Made by a program: the position numbers and the translations under genes. DNA of 64,000 nt from Brachycybe producta. Taxonomy: Eukaryota; Arthropoda; Diplopoda; Playtdesmida; Andrognathidae. Location of the stretch: the NCBI GenBank assembly GCA_036925085.1, contig JAUPFP010000005.1:5423383-5487382 (forward strand). The letters run 5' to 3'. The notes under the pieces are model-generated. The model was given only the letters and a program-made list of their open reading frames with translations. It was not told where the DNA came from and made no database searches. Shown here piece after piece: positions 42,715 through 55,797 of the stretch. Each line of letters begins with the position of its first letter. Position 1 is the first letter of the stretch.

Positions 42715-45363
42715 GTAAGTTTTTATATCATTGCTTTTGTTTTGTCTGGGTTTTTTTGTTTTGTTTTGGGACCCTTGAATCCTTGATCATGTGAAAGTGT
42801 TTAAAAGTTAAGATTGTTTCATTCTTAGATTATTCGTCATTTTAGTATTTAGACGGACGTGTCCTATGAAGTGATTCGTTAGAAGTTCAAAGTTCGTTAG
42901 AAACTAGAAAGAGTGGACGAATAACGTGAATAGAAACAGTGCCGCGCTGCTACACATCTTTCAAAATAAACGTTTTACAGCATTTATCTATATGACATTT
43001 TTGTGGGTTTTAACGCTTCATTTTTCAATTTGTCATTGTCGTTGCAAAATATGCAAATGAAAGGAATACGTTAAAATAGAACGCGGGTTGCCCTTTGTGT
43101 TATACATAAGTAATTTTGAAGAAAAAATTAAAATATGTTTTTAAGAATATTTAGAAGAGAAAGTGAATTGCTGAAGTTCATCTTATTGGTGTTTTTTAAA
43201 AATTCACGTTATTTATGGCAATTATCAATTCTCGAGTAGGAGGAGCCCTAGAGCTCAAATTTAGAATAAAAATCGTCTAATAAAGTCAAAATATTTCGAA
43301 ATGTTGCCATTTTCGATCGGCTCTTAAAAACTCGAATACAGTATTTAAAGACACCTTGCATGCAGTATGGAAATAATTTTGATTTAGGTTTATTTTTCTA
43401 GTTTATAAAGCACTTTCTACGTTCTCTTAAAAACTATTTTACAAAATACAGAGTATCTATAGGTCGTATTCTTAATTTTAAGTCAAAGCTGTTGCTAAAC
43501 TTAATGAAACTTCGAAAGTTCTTTAGTTAAACACGATTTAGCAATCATTAAGCATATACGACCCATAGACACTCAATAGTTCTAGTAAAAATAACTTAAA
43601 ACGAGTTGAAAATGTTGCAAATTTTACAGTTTTCACCCAATAGGCCTATTGAAATGAGGAAAATAATTGAAAGTAGCTTGAGTGTAATAAATGATTTTGA
43701 AACTTTTATTTTGAATGATATTTTACCATTGAATTACTTTTTTATTCTTCTAGTTTTTAATAAGATTTGATTTTTTTCTTGTTCTGGAAAAATCCCTTCT
43801 TAAGGTGTAAATTTCAAACGCTGTTTATTGAGTTCTCGATTATAGGGTCTTTAAGGGGAGGGGGAGGAGAAGGAGGTCTCTTATAATGGTAATAATTGGA
43901 TATGAGATTGGAAGTAAATAGATTTTTGTTGTCTGATGAATTATCACCGTTTTTCGTCTTCTGTTATGTCAATATTTTTTCTTTTGCTGTCGGAAACAAA
44001 TAGAAAAGAGGAAGGTAAAAACGGATATATAACAAACAATGGCAAAAGAGAGAGAGAGGGAATGATAGAAGAAAAAAAAAGCCGCGTTCTTTTAAAATGA
44101 GATTTTAAAGAATTCTTTACTTATAGAGGCTATCTCATTAAAGGGCCGATATTTGTTTATTTCATGTATACCTATTATTGTGTGTTCTCTTAAATGCAAA
44201 TTATTTGCATTCTTTTTTTTTTTTCTTCTCTCCATTGTTTGAATGTCAAATGACCAATTTCAGTTTTATTTGTTTTGTGTGTGTGTTTTTCCTCCTCCCC
44301 TACATTTGTATTACATGGCTTTAAAACAGTGTAAAAAGGGGCCATCCTCGTTTCCAAGGTATTCATTCCCCCCTTAAAAAGTTTTTACAATTCTTTGATT
44401 TGTACACACAGTTGTTAAACAACAGGTATTTTCGAGTTTTTTTTAGTAAAAAAAACAAGCTTATAATTGTGCCTTTGGATTTGGAAGAAGCTCCAAACAG
44501 CAAAGAAAATGAGGCCGGCTTCACGAAGAACATTTTGTGGCACCACTAATATAGTGGTCATTTTTAGCAAACCATTGTTGAATCACATATTGCTATTCAC
44601 ACGAGGCACCGCCATCGTTTTTTTTTTTTTTTGGATAACATTGGCGATGAGTGGTTGAGTTCGACCACCGTCTATTATTTGTAATGATGATCGAGATCAT
44701 ATTGTGGCTTGCACTGACAGCGCAGGGAATTGTTTTTATTGTGGTTCGTATATTAAGCAAGCCGTGTCAGCCAGTTTGTGGTACCAGAAAGCGAACCGTG
44801 GTTATAGCTGCCATTGGGTTAAATTTAAGAAGGAATCTTGGATGTGTGAAAGGTAACCCTTTGAGCACGATTCTATAAACCAGAGTTCGAGAATACTTGA
44901 TAATAAAACAGGGTATTCTTATTGAATAGGATTTTTGGAAAGAAACTCCCATATCATCAAAGATCATATTTAGGTCGAAAACCAAGAACTGGATTTGACA
45001 CTTGACAGTCAGTCACCAACTTAAAACTTCTGAACAGCGTTCCAAAAGGGGAAAATTTGTGTTTAAAGTTCCTGATACTTTCTTTAAACAAGGGTTTTCT
45101 ATGTTGTAATCCTATTCTGAGGACTTAACACGGCCTTTCGCATGGCGCACCTATGTAACAACGCCGCTATTAAGGCTAAATTTAGAGCCTTATAGGTTAA
45201 ATTGTAACTATTTTCGGTAGTTTTAATGTGTTTTTAATATGGGGATTACAGTTTGGCATTTGTACCAATTGGCGTTTAATCAATATGGCGGTTGATTAGC
45301 GCCACCATTTTCCATCCCATTTAAAATTAATAACACGGAATGTCATAGGACAAGTGAGTGACC

Positions 45364-45366
<3 letters not shown>

Positions 45367-45439
<73 letters not shown>

Positions 45440-45445
45440 TATATA
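45367..45445. repeat. (TA)n microsatellite
   Basis: About 78 bases of almost pure TA, preceded by a fragment of the GGCG unit (45250-45305). Confidence 0.95.
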
Positions 45446-48400
45446 CTAGAATGGGAGGTTGAGTTTGTGTTTCTTTAGGCACATATTAAAGGTGGGGAAT
45501 AGGCATAAGGAATAATGGAGGGAAAAAGGTATTGGACAAAATTAGTAACAATGTGTTAGTTTCCATGTTTCTTTTTCTTCATCCAATTCAGTACTTCTCA
45601 GAGGGTTGTAAGAAATTTCGAGATTTTTTGAGGGGTTAGAAATTTCTTTTATGACTTCGACTATATGAGGAACATTTTTACCTTCATATATATAGTCATA
45701 AAACGTGGTCCTAATTTACCTAAAAAATGATCCCTGTGAGCGTTCAAAACTTTTATTTGATCATTTGCCGTCTTTTTTTTTTTTCATTGTTTCAAGGATA
45801 TACGTTTCCGTCAATGTCTAAAATCAGTTTGTCCGCACAATTACTAGACAACATGCAAAACTACTAATTGGGTTGTACGTTCTGTACAATTGTATTAGTT
45901 GTAATAAGGCTGTTGCGATTAGTATACATGCCTCTTGATAATGTGGCTTTATGGATATAGCCTTAAACTTAGCCCCAAATGGTAAAAAAGGAAACTAGTT
46001 ACTTTTGAACCATATGTGTAAGGGGACCTCCGTAGAAAAACCCTCTTTAGAGGTTATTACATAATACAGGGATTTTCTATATTGAAATCCTGTTCAGAGG
46101 GTTCAAGTTTTTAAGTTTACATGTAAAAAATAAATAGAAAAGGACTTAGAAACTCGAATAGTAAATATATAGGCCTAACTTAAGGGGATTTTAATGTTGA
46201 TAATTTGTATAATCAACTTTTTGTGGCTGTTTGATAATGACGAAATTTTTAGATTTTATAGTGATTATTTAAAAAAAAATACCAATATAAAAACAAGGAA
46301 GAAGCATATATACACGGATAGTAAAATCACACTGAATTTCACTTTGCAAGGAATTTAGCAGAATCGCCATATATCTTTTAGTGCAACCAGACCATAGAAA
46401 ACCCTGATTTTTTATTGTTAGTTTTTCAGCGTGTGGATTCTACCCTTATTCGTGCTGTTCTAGTTTCTAAAACACTTCCAATCTTTATATATGGTTAGAT
46501 TCTGAGCATAACGGAGTTCTTATTTGTTTACTGAATTGTTGGTTCTGTTGTACATTAACTAGTGAATTTATAGATTGACTGAATTTTTATTCCTGGCTGT
46601 AATACATATAAAATTATAATATTATAATGTTACTGTAAAGTTGTAGATGGATGAAATTTGAAAGGAGGGGGAATTTATTTATAGAATAACGTAGATCAGT
46701 GTGATGCAAAATTCAGCTTTTAAAATGAAACAAATTGCTGGCATTATTTTTTACAGCCTGGTACCTCCTACCTCTCTGTCTCTCTTTTGTAAATAAATAT
46801 GCTTGACATTAGCTGACTAATTTAAAATGTGATATTACATCTACCTATTGAGCCTACTACTGTATATAGGTGGTCGCAAATGCTGCTGCTAATAGATCTA
46901 AGAGCAATTCGCATTTTGGGTCACGGCTAACCTCCATTACTGTGTTCAGACTCGCACTTAATATACTTTTGTGAATATCGTACTCAATACTGTTTTTTTT
47001 TGGTGTCTGAATGCACGCCAATCCAGTGTTCAATCCTGGAATAGCTAGTTCACCTCCTAAGTTGGATGCATTACTCGGTTAAGCTAAATGCATATACCAA
47101 TAATGCTTTGCAAACACGATGAGTTAAAGCGTTTTTGTTAAACATATAAAAAATAAACTCAAATTAACCATAGCATTGGACACGAATAATAAATATGTTG
47201 TTTATTTTCATCAATATCGCTCTAATAAACAACGTATCCTAAAAACCAGATTGGAAGTGGCCGTGTGGACACAGTAGTTGCTTCAATGCTGCTCGAATGC
47301 GGAATTCTAGTTGCAGTCGGAACACAGATTGGGGGGGGGCTACAAGTGAAAGATTGAAGTCAATAGGTGACCAATGTCGAATACCAATTTACAGAATGGG
47401 AGACATTGTTTTGTGCCAATGCTTTCAGGTGCCGCGTGTCTCATTTACGAGATTAGCAAACTGAGGTAATGTTACACGACTTATAGCGCACCATTAAGCC
47501 TTGTTCACGTATACGTTTACAATCGTCTCACTATAAGAGACCATGCAACCAACATAGCGACTGACGATCACAAGAAATATGAAATTGTTTAATAATTTCT
47601 TGCCAATGAATTTTTAATTTTTTACAATTTTTTTTTACAATTATACCGTGTTTTCACTTGCCTAAAATTATTAAACTATGAGTATATAAACTGGAGAAAA
47701 ACTGCAGTTTTACTATGGTGAAATGAGAATGTATTTCTATTAGAATTTCTATGAGAATGTATTTCTTATCAAAGTCATTGTTAGGAGAAAAGGAATTCAA
47801 TAAGAAATCACAAACGCGGCCCCACCTATTCACTACAATGGGCTGCTTTTATTATGTTATGTCGATTGAAGTGAGAAGAACCTCTTTCGCCCTACCACTT
47901 TGACTAGATCATAACTTATTAACCTACATCCAATTAAAGTGGTTTACATTACAATGAAATGATTAATAATTGGAGAAAAGGCTAAAATAAAAATGAATGA
48001 AAACCAAAGAGCAATGAAAAATGGCGATTAAACTGACTTTTTAAACCAGTCCTACCACTGTTGAGGGAACGAGAACGTGAACGATAACAACAATGTTAAC
48101 AGGAGGTGTTCTGTCAGAGTGACACTAATTATATCTTGCTATTGAGCATGCTCAGTTATAAATACAAACGTTAGTAATCTCTTACGTGTGAACCAGATGG
48201 CTGAACCACTGATGACTGGCTAACAGTGACCATATAGCATATTTCTCTCGATAGTAGCATTTTCTACTACATAACACAGTTTTCTGTTGTAATATTGTTT
48301 TTTTGAGGGTATTTGTTTCAGTATTATTATGATTATGATCATCATAATGAAGTTACAATGTAGTTGTTGTTGGTCGCAATCAAAATCTTGTCTGTTTCAA

Positions 48401-50182
48401 TTAGATTCTCATCATTCATAACTTGTGTCAGTATAGGTTTTAGTGGCGGTGGTATAATAGTGTTGGTGAAAAACGACAAACAAAAATAATATATGAAGAT
48501 TATATTCTTTATTATTATAGAGACAGTTATTTCAGACCAAAAATGTTGATCTATTTGTCTCCCTTTCAATTTTTTTTTTTTTTTTTGGTTTGTTTGCTGA
48601 TGATTTTTTCGTTTGGAAAATGTCTCTTTCCCTTTTGCTAGTATAGGTGAGTGACATTTTTAATTGATCCTGATAAGAAAACCTTTTAGAAGTGGCATTT
48701 ATTTAATGTTTGTAGACAATGTAACCATTTCACTTGTTCTGTTTTTAATGGAACATAAGAAGAAAAAATCCCTCAATATAAATAATAGCCCCTCGAGAGT
48801 CTCTTGAGAGCTGTACCTTCTTTGAGTATGTTTAAAGTATACGGTTGAGGCTTCATGTAGCAGTAAGTAGAGAGTTGCTATCAAAATGATATTTTTAGGG
48901 CGCGTTTTACAACAAATAATATTATTACTGCAGGGTACTTCTATACACATAGGTTGCATTTGAAAATCTATATCCTTACAGTAATTGTACTACTTGGACT
49001 TTCGTATAGTACAGTACGTCCCCAACTTGCATATACTGTAGTTTCATTCCGGAGGTTTCCGCACAAATAAAAAAAAGTTGAATCCCATCAAGTCCTATGT
49101 ATTTTTATGTTGCGTTTGATACGTATCGTTGCAATTTTGATAGGGGGAAAAGTAATGCAATCGTGCAGCAGCTATGAAAACGCCTAATTCGCAAATTCAC
49201 AATTTGTTATTACAAATTATTAATTCGTAATAACAAATAGTGAATTTTCGATGTATTTCCTTTAAATTGCTCTGTCGAATTCACTTGTATTACAAGACTT
49301 GTATTTTTGTGAAACAGCAGGAGGGCTCTGATTAATTTTTAAAAAATGTCATATGAACCCATGGTATTATTCTACGATAAATTGACCCAATAAAAATTTA
49401 TTTCTTCTGATTGTTTTAACGCAATCGAAACCACTCATTTAGGATAAACATCTGTGGATTTCGCCCAACCACAGGATCATTTACTTCAAAACTTGTGTAA
49501 CATCCCACCGAAAATACATTCAGTTTTTTCTTAAGATTGTTTTCGAAATGGAGGAGGGTGGCCTGTTTCTCAAAAGTACAAAAGTCGTGTAATACAAGTG
49601 AATTCTACGGAGCTCTGTAAAGGACAAATATATCAGATGCGAGACATGAGTTGAGTCCGGCTCTCAACTATGATTTAAGGTAGAAAAAGGAAGCCGTAGC
49701 CGCGTTCTCTTAAAGGCCTGCTCATTTTCTTCTCATTCAAAAAGCAATCTTCGGAGAAAGTATGGCGTCAATACCGTCTGCTAGTGGAGCTTTCCTCCCC
49801 CCCCCCACCCCACTGTTCCAGACAATTATAGCTCGATCTTATAATTCGGTGGAAACAGTTGGGGGGGGGGGGGGGGGAGCGCCACTTCTGCAGTGCATTG
49901 TGGGATTTTTGTCCCCCAGTTTTAAACGGAGGAAAAAGGAGGCTATGGTTTTCGCATTCATGACAAGATAACCGGGGTAGAATGCAAATTGTTAAGTGAA
50001 GACAATTTCTTCAATAGTCACATGATGGAGAAATTTTCTTTTTCTCATCATTTCACGTCTGAAAGCATTGATTACAAAAAATGTCATCACATGCATGAGG
50101 AATAAATAATTACATGATGGAAAACTAACTTCTGAGATTGTTTTTTTATACTCCTCCCCCCCAGCTTTTTATCCTTTTTATG

Positions 50183-50215
<33 letters not shown>

Positions 50216-51050
50216 GCTCTTCAAGCAGAAAAAGAGGATTTACATTTGAAATGCAATAGTAATAAATGATATAAAGTGAAGATAGAGAAATGTCTGGTCT
50301 CTCAACTCTTGCTCCATTAGAAACGCATTTACTTTCAACTCAATTTTCGTTTTTTTAACACTTTCACTTAACATACCACTCCATAAAGTGCTTTTTTTAT
50401 TCCAAAAAGTTTGGAAGGTAGATTTTGGGTGAGGGAGGGGGGGGGGGGGGTGTTGGAAGGTTAGAAGAAGAAAATAAAAAAATAAACCTTTCAAAACATT
50501 ACGTTCGACCTAATGTGCATGTGAATCTATGTAAAAGGGTTGTTTCATGGGTTTCTTGTAACATTTTTCTCGTTTTCTATCTTTTGCGTGTGTACTTAGT
50601 GGCAGAATTCTGCTTTTTTTATCATCTTCACGTACATGTACAATATATGTGATGACTAAAGTGAAAAACGAGTAATTTTGCAAAATTACTAGCCAGTGTG
50701 CAAAGCCGCCAATTTGAAAGTAAATCCGGTTAATATGCAGAAATGTCAACATACAAGATTTGTGACATTTTACAGCGTATTAAATGCAAAACGTAAAGAC
50801 ATTTCCAGAAAACAGCCTCAAATACAACCATGCTTGGCCCACCTAGTCAAAGACCGTCTTGGCTTCAATGGAATTTCAACAAAATATTTTTTAAACGTGT
50901 TATCCGGAGGTAACAACTTGCAAAGTGCAGACATTTTGTGAAATTGTGCAAGTACAGACTTTTGAAAGTGGAGACAAGCACCCCATCTTGCCAGTGTCTG
51001 CTGGCTAGCTTGCACTCAGGCATGTAACGTTACTGGCCAGGCATAGCAGC

Positions 51051-51242
51051 ATGCCATCTGCGGCCGGTCCTTCTAGGAGCAGATTCGCCTTTTATACAAT
51101 GCCGAGTGGTAACTATATTGATTGTAAATTAAAAAAGTTATTGGAGGTTGTGAAGGCGACGAGAGGTTCGCGAAACTTCGAAGCTCCCAATGGGAACTCT
51201 AAACTGGAAGGCCCCCCTGGAGCCTCTCAAAACTATATGTAG
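51051..51242 (+). CDS. Unassigned open frame, GC-richer
   Basis: A 63-codon plus-strand frame beginning MPSAAGPSRSRFAFYTMPSG, with CG-rich codons (GCGGCCGGTCC, GCGACGAGAGGTTCGCG). It is followed by imperfect ~45-base repeats around GGAGCCTCTCAAAACT (51205-51335). No domain recognised. It may be a decayed transposon gene or retrocopy. Weak. Confidence 0.15.
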   Translation: MPSAAGPSRSRFAFYTMPSGNYIDCKLKKLLEVVKATRGSRNFEAPNGNSKLEGPPGASQNYM

Positions 51243-51813
51243 AACCTGGAGCCTCTCAAGCATATAAAAACTGTGAAACCCTCGGGAACTTCTCAAAATT
51301 GGTTGGCCCTAGAGAGCCTCTCCTAACTGGAATGTAACTTTATGTTTACCTAAATTGAACAGCAGCTTAAATTTCAAACGTGTTTACGTGTTTGTTTCTA
51401 CACTGAAAAAAGTGTGCTAATTTTTTTGTGGCTCGCTACGTTGGTCACTAGATAAAAAAAAATGTTGGGGGCGAACTTGCGAAGCGCCAATACCGGATAT
51501 TGCCGACCTACAATTTTGAAGCCAGTATGTGTGCCTGCAAATTGTGCAGTGCACTTGATGATGTTGGCACTCAGCACATTTCTCAAAACCCTAGCAAACT
51601 GCACATATTATGTGGTGTATTTTTCTATATGATCTAGTTAGTTTGCAAAATGACTGATTTTTCACTTTTTTTATTGAAAACATCTTATATCTGTATCTGT
51701 ACATTTGCTTCTTCTTCCCACATTTTTACTATCGCTTGTTTTAAAGGTTTTACATACTAGTTTTTCTTTTCTGTTGATATTTTTTTCTTTCTTTTAAATG
51801 TACAACACGAAAT

Positions 51814-51840
<27 letters not shown>
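51814..51840. repeat. (GA)n microsatellite
   Basis: About 27 bases of GA repeats. Confidence 0.9.
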
Positions 51841-51844
<4 letters not shown>

Positions 51845-52148
51845 AAAAGCGTGTGGATGGAGTCCTGATGGGATTTTTTTCTTCTTCTTATTGTTACCTG
51901 TTGTTGTCTGTGTCTCTTCTCTCCCTTTATTTTTTTTTACCGCCCACTTCCACTCACCCCATCTATTCCACCCCCACCCCTCCAATGAAAACAACCAAAT
52001 TGCTTCAAAGTACATAAGTTTTCCATTAGAGAGAAAGAAAAATCGTCATGCCGCGGCGGCGACGTCGTTGTCGTCGTTATCGGTGGCCGACAGATGGTGT
52101 TGCATGCTTCACTGTCTTTATAAATGCGTACATTTCTTTCTATCTCTC

Positions 52149-52223
<75 letters not shown>
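52149..52223. repeat. (ATT)n microsatellite
   Basis: About 24 uninterrupted ATT units. The Tyr/Ile or Asn runs in the open frames across it are artefacts of the repeat. Confidence 0.95.
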
Positions 52224-52225
<2 letters not shown>

Positions 52226-53640
52226 TGGCTTGACTCAAACAAAAAAATATGAGGGAGGTGGGAATAATGTTTCCCTCCCTCCCTCAATCCCCTCTACCGC
52301 CTCAACCACCAATTCTCATTGTTATTGATGGGCGAGTCACGTTTGACCAAAGAGAGAAAATATATTTTTTTTCATTCTTTCCTTTAGTTATTTTTTTTAC
52401 TTCTAAATTCTGATGGTTGTTTTGACCTGAAACTCAAGTTTGAAATCAAATAAACATTAATTTCCAATTTGTTTTAATGGTCCAAAATAATTACACGAAA
52501 ATATCTTTCCCCTTTTACATTTTTGAATTAAAAAAAAACCACCCACAAAAAAAAATGAAACTTGAATATTTTCAAATAAAAAGGAATAAAACAAGGTTTG
52601 CCCCAGATGATGATGATGATGATGATGATGATAAAAACTGACCAATGGTCACAAATCACTTTATAGTAAAAGTTCATTTCTGTCATATTTTCTATAATCC
52701 CTGATCATCATCTGGGGCACTGGATTAAATTTAATTAAGAAATTCAACAGGTAAATCATAAACGTTTTTTTTGTCTTTTAAAAATGATTTCGGTTTGACT
52801 TTCATATTTAAATTTAATATTTATTAAAACGTCTCATAAGCAGCCATTTTGAAATATACGAATGAAGTGACATTAGTCACTTTCGAGAGGGTCCTTACGT
52901 TGATATTTTTTGTTTAGCAATTGGACCAAAAAGTCTCCTTTTCAAACTACCGCAGAAAAGCTTATTTTTTAAATATATATCAACGGTAAAATAATTGTGA
53001 TCCACTTACTCTTCTATTTTTTAAAATAACTTCTAACTTTTTAAGTAAATCGATGAAAGCTCGAAGTATTGCTAGTCTCCACCTCCTACCGTGATTGTCA
53101 CCTGAGGTGAAATAGGAAGAAATATAATCTGATGAACACCGACTGTCACAAGATTTTGAGCTAGTTATGACACTTTTCTTTCATAGGAAAATTTTATTGC
53201 CTTTCTGTTGTGATCATCATAGGCTAAAGCTACAAAAAAAAAAGAAGAGAACCACTACAGAATAGAAATGTTAATAAAGGGGGAGATACTGTACATATTT
53301 ACATGTGTTGTGTATGTATTTCATAAGCTTTCTATATTACATTATATGTAATTTCTTGGACATGTTGGTTTGTTAAGTGTATAAGCATGTACACTGTGTG
53401 TATGACAAGCATTTCGTATATATATATATATATTACATTAGTAATCTAGTATCATAGAGGGGGGGGGGGTGAAGTGATTATAATGGCGGTTGGGGGAGAG
53501 ATGGGTGGTGATGTGTGGGTATGGAAGGTGAGATTCCTGTCATGAATTTTTGGACATTATTGCGTCAGACTCCAACTACACTAAAACGATACCAATGTCT
53601 CCCTTTCTTACATATACAGGATTATCTGGAACCAACTAAT

Positions 53641-53913
<273 letters not shown>

Positions 53914-55165
53914 TTATTACCTAGATATCTACGGTATTATAGATCTACAAGTCTGGAAGAAAACAATTGGAACATTAGGCTCATTAGCATATCAATTGAT
54001 GATATGGGTTTCTAATGTCTATACTTCGCTCTCTTTCTCTCTCCCTCTTTTTTTTTTGTTCATTTCACCCTCTCTCCCTCTTTTTCTGTCCCGTCTATAG
54101 ATGGACTTCGTTAGTTGTCATAACCCGATTTGCACTTTTAAAAACCACTTTTGACTTATTCACCATCATGATTTTTTTTCTTAATGGGCTTTGAGACGAA
54201 AGCAAAAAAAAAACAACTAAAAAAAGCTTTCAACTGAATTCCATTTTAGAGTACTGAGGTGGTGATGAGGAGGGAGGGGGTGAGGGTTGGTTTGGTGGGT
54301 AGTCTATCTCCCTTTCTGCTATTCGGACTGTTGTTGCATCACTAAACGCACTCAAGGAGTCCATATAGTGAAATCATTTTGGTATGCGTTTATACACATA
54401 GTAAGTATTACGACTACTACTACTCCATGTACTATGTTTAATTGTCTTCACTATCATCATCCATTTTCTATTCCTTTAATTTTCGTATATCTCTACGTGC
54501 GTCTTTTTTAAGAAGATTGAAGAAGACCTTCAAAAGATGAGAATATTCGATAAAGAAACTTTAATGGACTAGAAATTGCTTCAACTATGAGGGTCAATTT
54601 AAATTGAGTAAGAATAACAACGCCCTTTGATATGAAACAAAACCAAAAAAAAAATACTAGAAAGTTTTTGTGGGCTTGTTTTTTTTTTTTTGGTTGAAAC
54701 AAGAAATAAATAATAAAAGTTACAAAACCAATATTTGGAGATTTATTTTTATTAAGAGTACACGAAACATTTACATAATGGAAATTTCTGATACATTAAG
54801 GATTAGGATTTTAAAGACACTTAAAAGTTACGTTTATGGTTCGCATTTCGATCTTAAGCTGAGGTCCCAAATGCATAAAACGTCAACAGAAATCAAGATG
54901 TAAAACAAAAACGTAAAACAATTTCTTTTTACAACAACGGCCCAATATGAGCTCGGTTTATGGTTTCTGCTGAAAAAGCAACAACAGCCTGGATGCGTGT
55001 TGCCAGAAGTGAGGAAACGGCAACGGTCAATGATATGTCGCACCCTTTCTAACCTCCTCCTAAACTGTTCGAATGTGCTGATGACTGTGTTTATTGTCTC
55101 TTCACTCCAATAGATGGAGCTTTTTTGTTCAGTTTTCCGTTCAAGATTTTTGTTGTGCAAGCGGG

Positions 55166-55370
55166 ACAGGCAGTTAGAAATCGGGGAGAACTTCAGTTGG
55201 CTAAACCCTTTTTATGACGAAAGCAACTTCTAATTGGTTGGTTATGTAGTCTGACGTCACATGCTCCGCCCTTTTCAACGTCGAACCACACAACAAACCA
55301 ATTAGAAGTTGCCGGTCGTCATAACAAGGGCGGAGCCAACTGAAGTTCCCCCTGATTTCTAACTGCCTGT
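55166..55370. mobile_element. Family B foldback
   Basis: ACAGGCAGTTAGAAATCGGG and its mirror CTGATTTCTAACTGCCTGT. Flanks GCAAGCGG (55157-55164) and GCAAGTGG (55371-55378) are an 8-base duplication with one difference. The core carries GACGTCACATGCTCCGCCC. The left GGCTCCGCCC box has mutated to GGCTAAACCC. Confidence 0.85.
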
Positions 55371-55618
55371 GCAAGTGGGGGATCACTTGTACATTAGGCC
55401 AAACGCCGGGTACTCACCAGACGCTTATTGAATGAGAATGCTCGCTTGCTCTTGGCTTACTTTTTGGTGAATACCTAAGCCTAACTGTTTTCATAAGTCA
55501 TAATCTATGATCGTATAGTAAGATCAGTGGGGGGAAAAGTAAAATGATTACATGGAGCAACAGACGATTGCTAGAAGTTTTTCGAAGGAAACACCTGGGG
55601 ATCATCTCAGGAAAAAAT

Positions 55619-55797
55619 ACAGGCATATGTAGACAGCTTCAGGATTTCTTTGGCTCCGCCCTTTTATGAGCATCAGACCAATATCAACCAATTAGAAATT
55701 GAAAGGGTGGGGCACGTGACATCAGACAAAGTAACAAACCAATTAGACATTGATGACGCTCATAAAAGGGCGGGGCCAAAGAAATTCTGATGCCTGT
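55619..55797. mobile_element. Family B foldback, perfect 8-base target duplication
   Basis: Ends ACAGGCATATGTAGACAGCT and TGCCTGT, subterminal GGCTCCGCCCTTTTATGAGC mirrored by GCTCATAAAAGGGCGGGGCC. GAAAAAAT flanks exactly on both sides (55611-55618 and 55798-55805). This copy is closest to the one at 14075. The right end has lost the GTAGACAGCT block. It fixes the boundaries of the family. Confidence 0.88.

Larger units (their letters stand above)
32261..51050. other. Gene-poor stretch, repeats and low complexity
   Basis: Apart from the elements listed separately, I see no gene. It contains poly-G and GT/GA tracts, GGTGGGT minisatellites (36940-36965, 41690-41735), diverged family A pieces (42850-42975, 46120-46500), and recurrent words such as GCCGCGTTCTCTTAAA (44080, 49690) that mark another old dispersed family. 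Confidence 0.6.

Noticed and set aside
44467..44878. Two short plus-strand frames with hydrophobic segments
   Set aside because: The region includes a diverged fragment of the 7661 foldback family and a poly-T run; no splice or codon support.
51891..52328. 145-codon plus-strand and 116-codon minus-strand frames
   Set aside because: Both run through the (ATT)n microsatellite, which supplies most of their length as Tyr/Ile or Asn runs.
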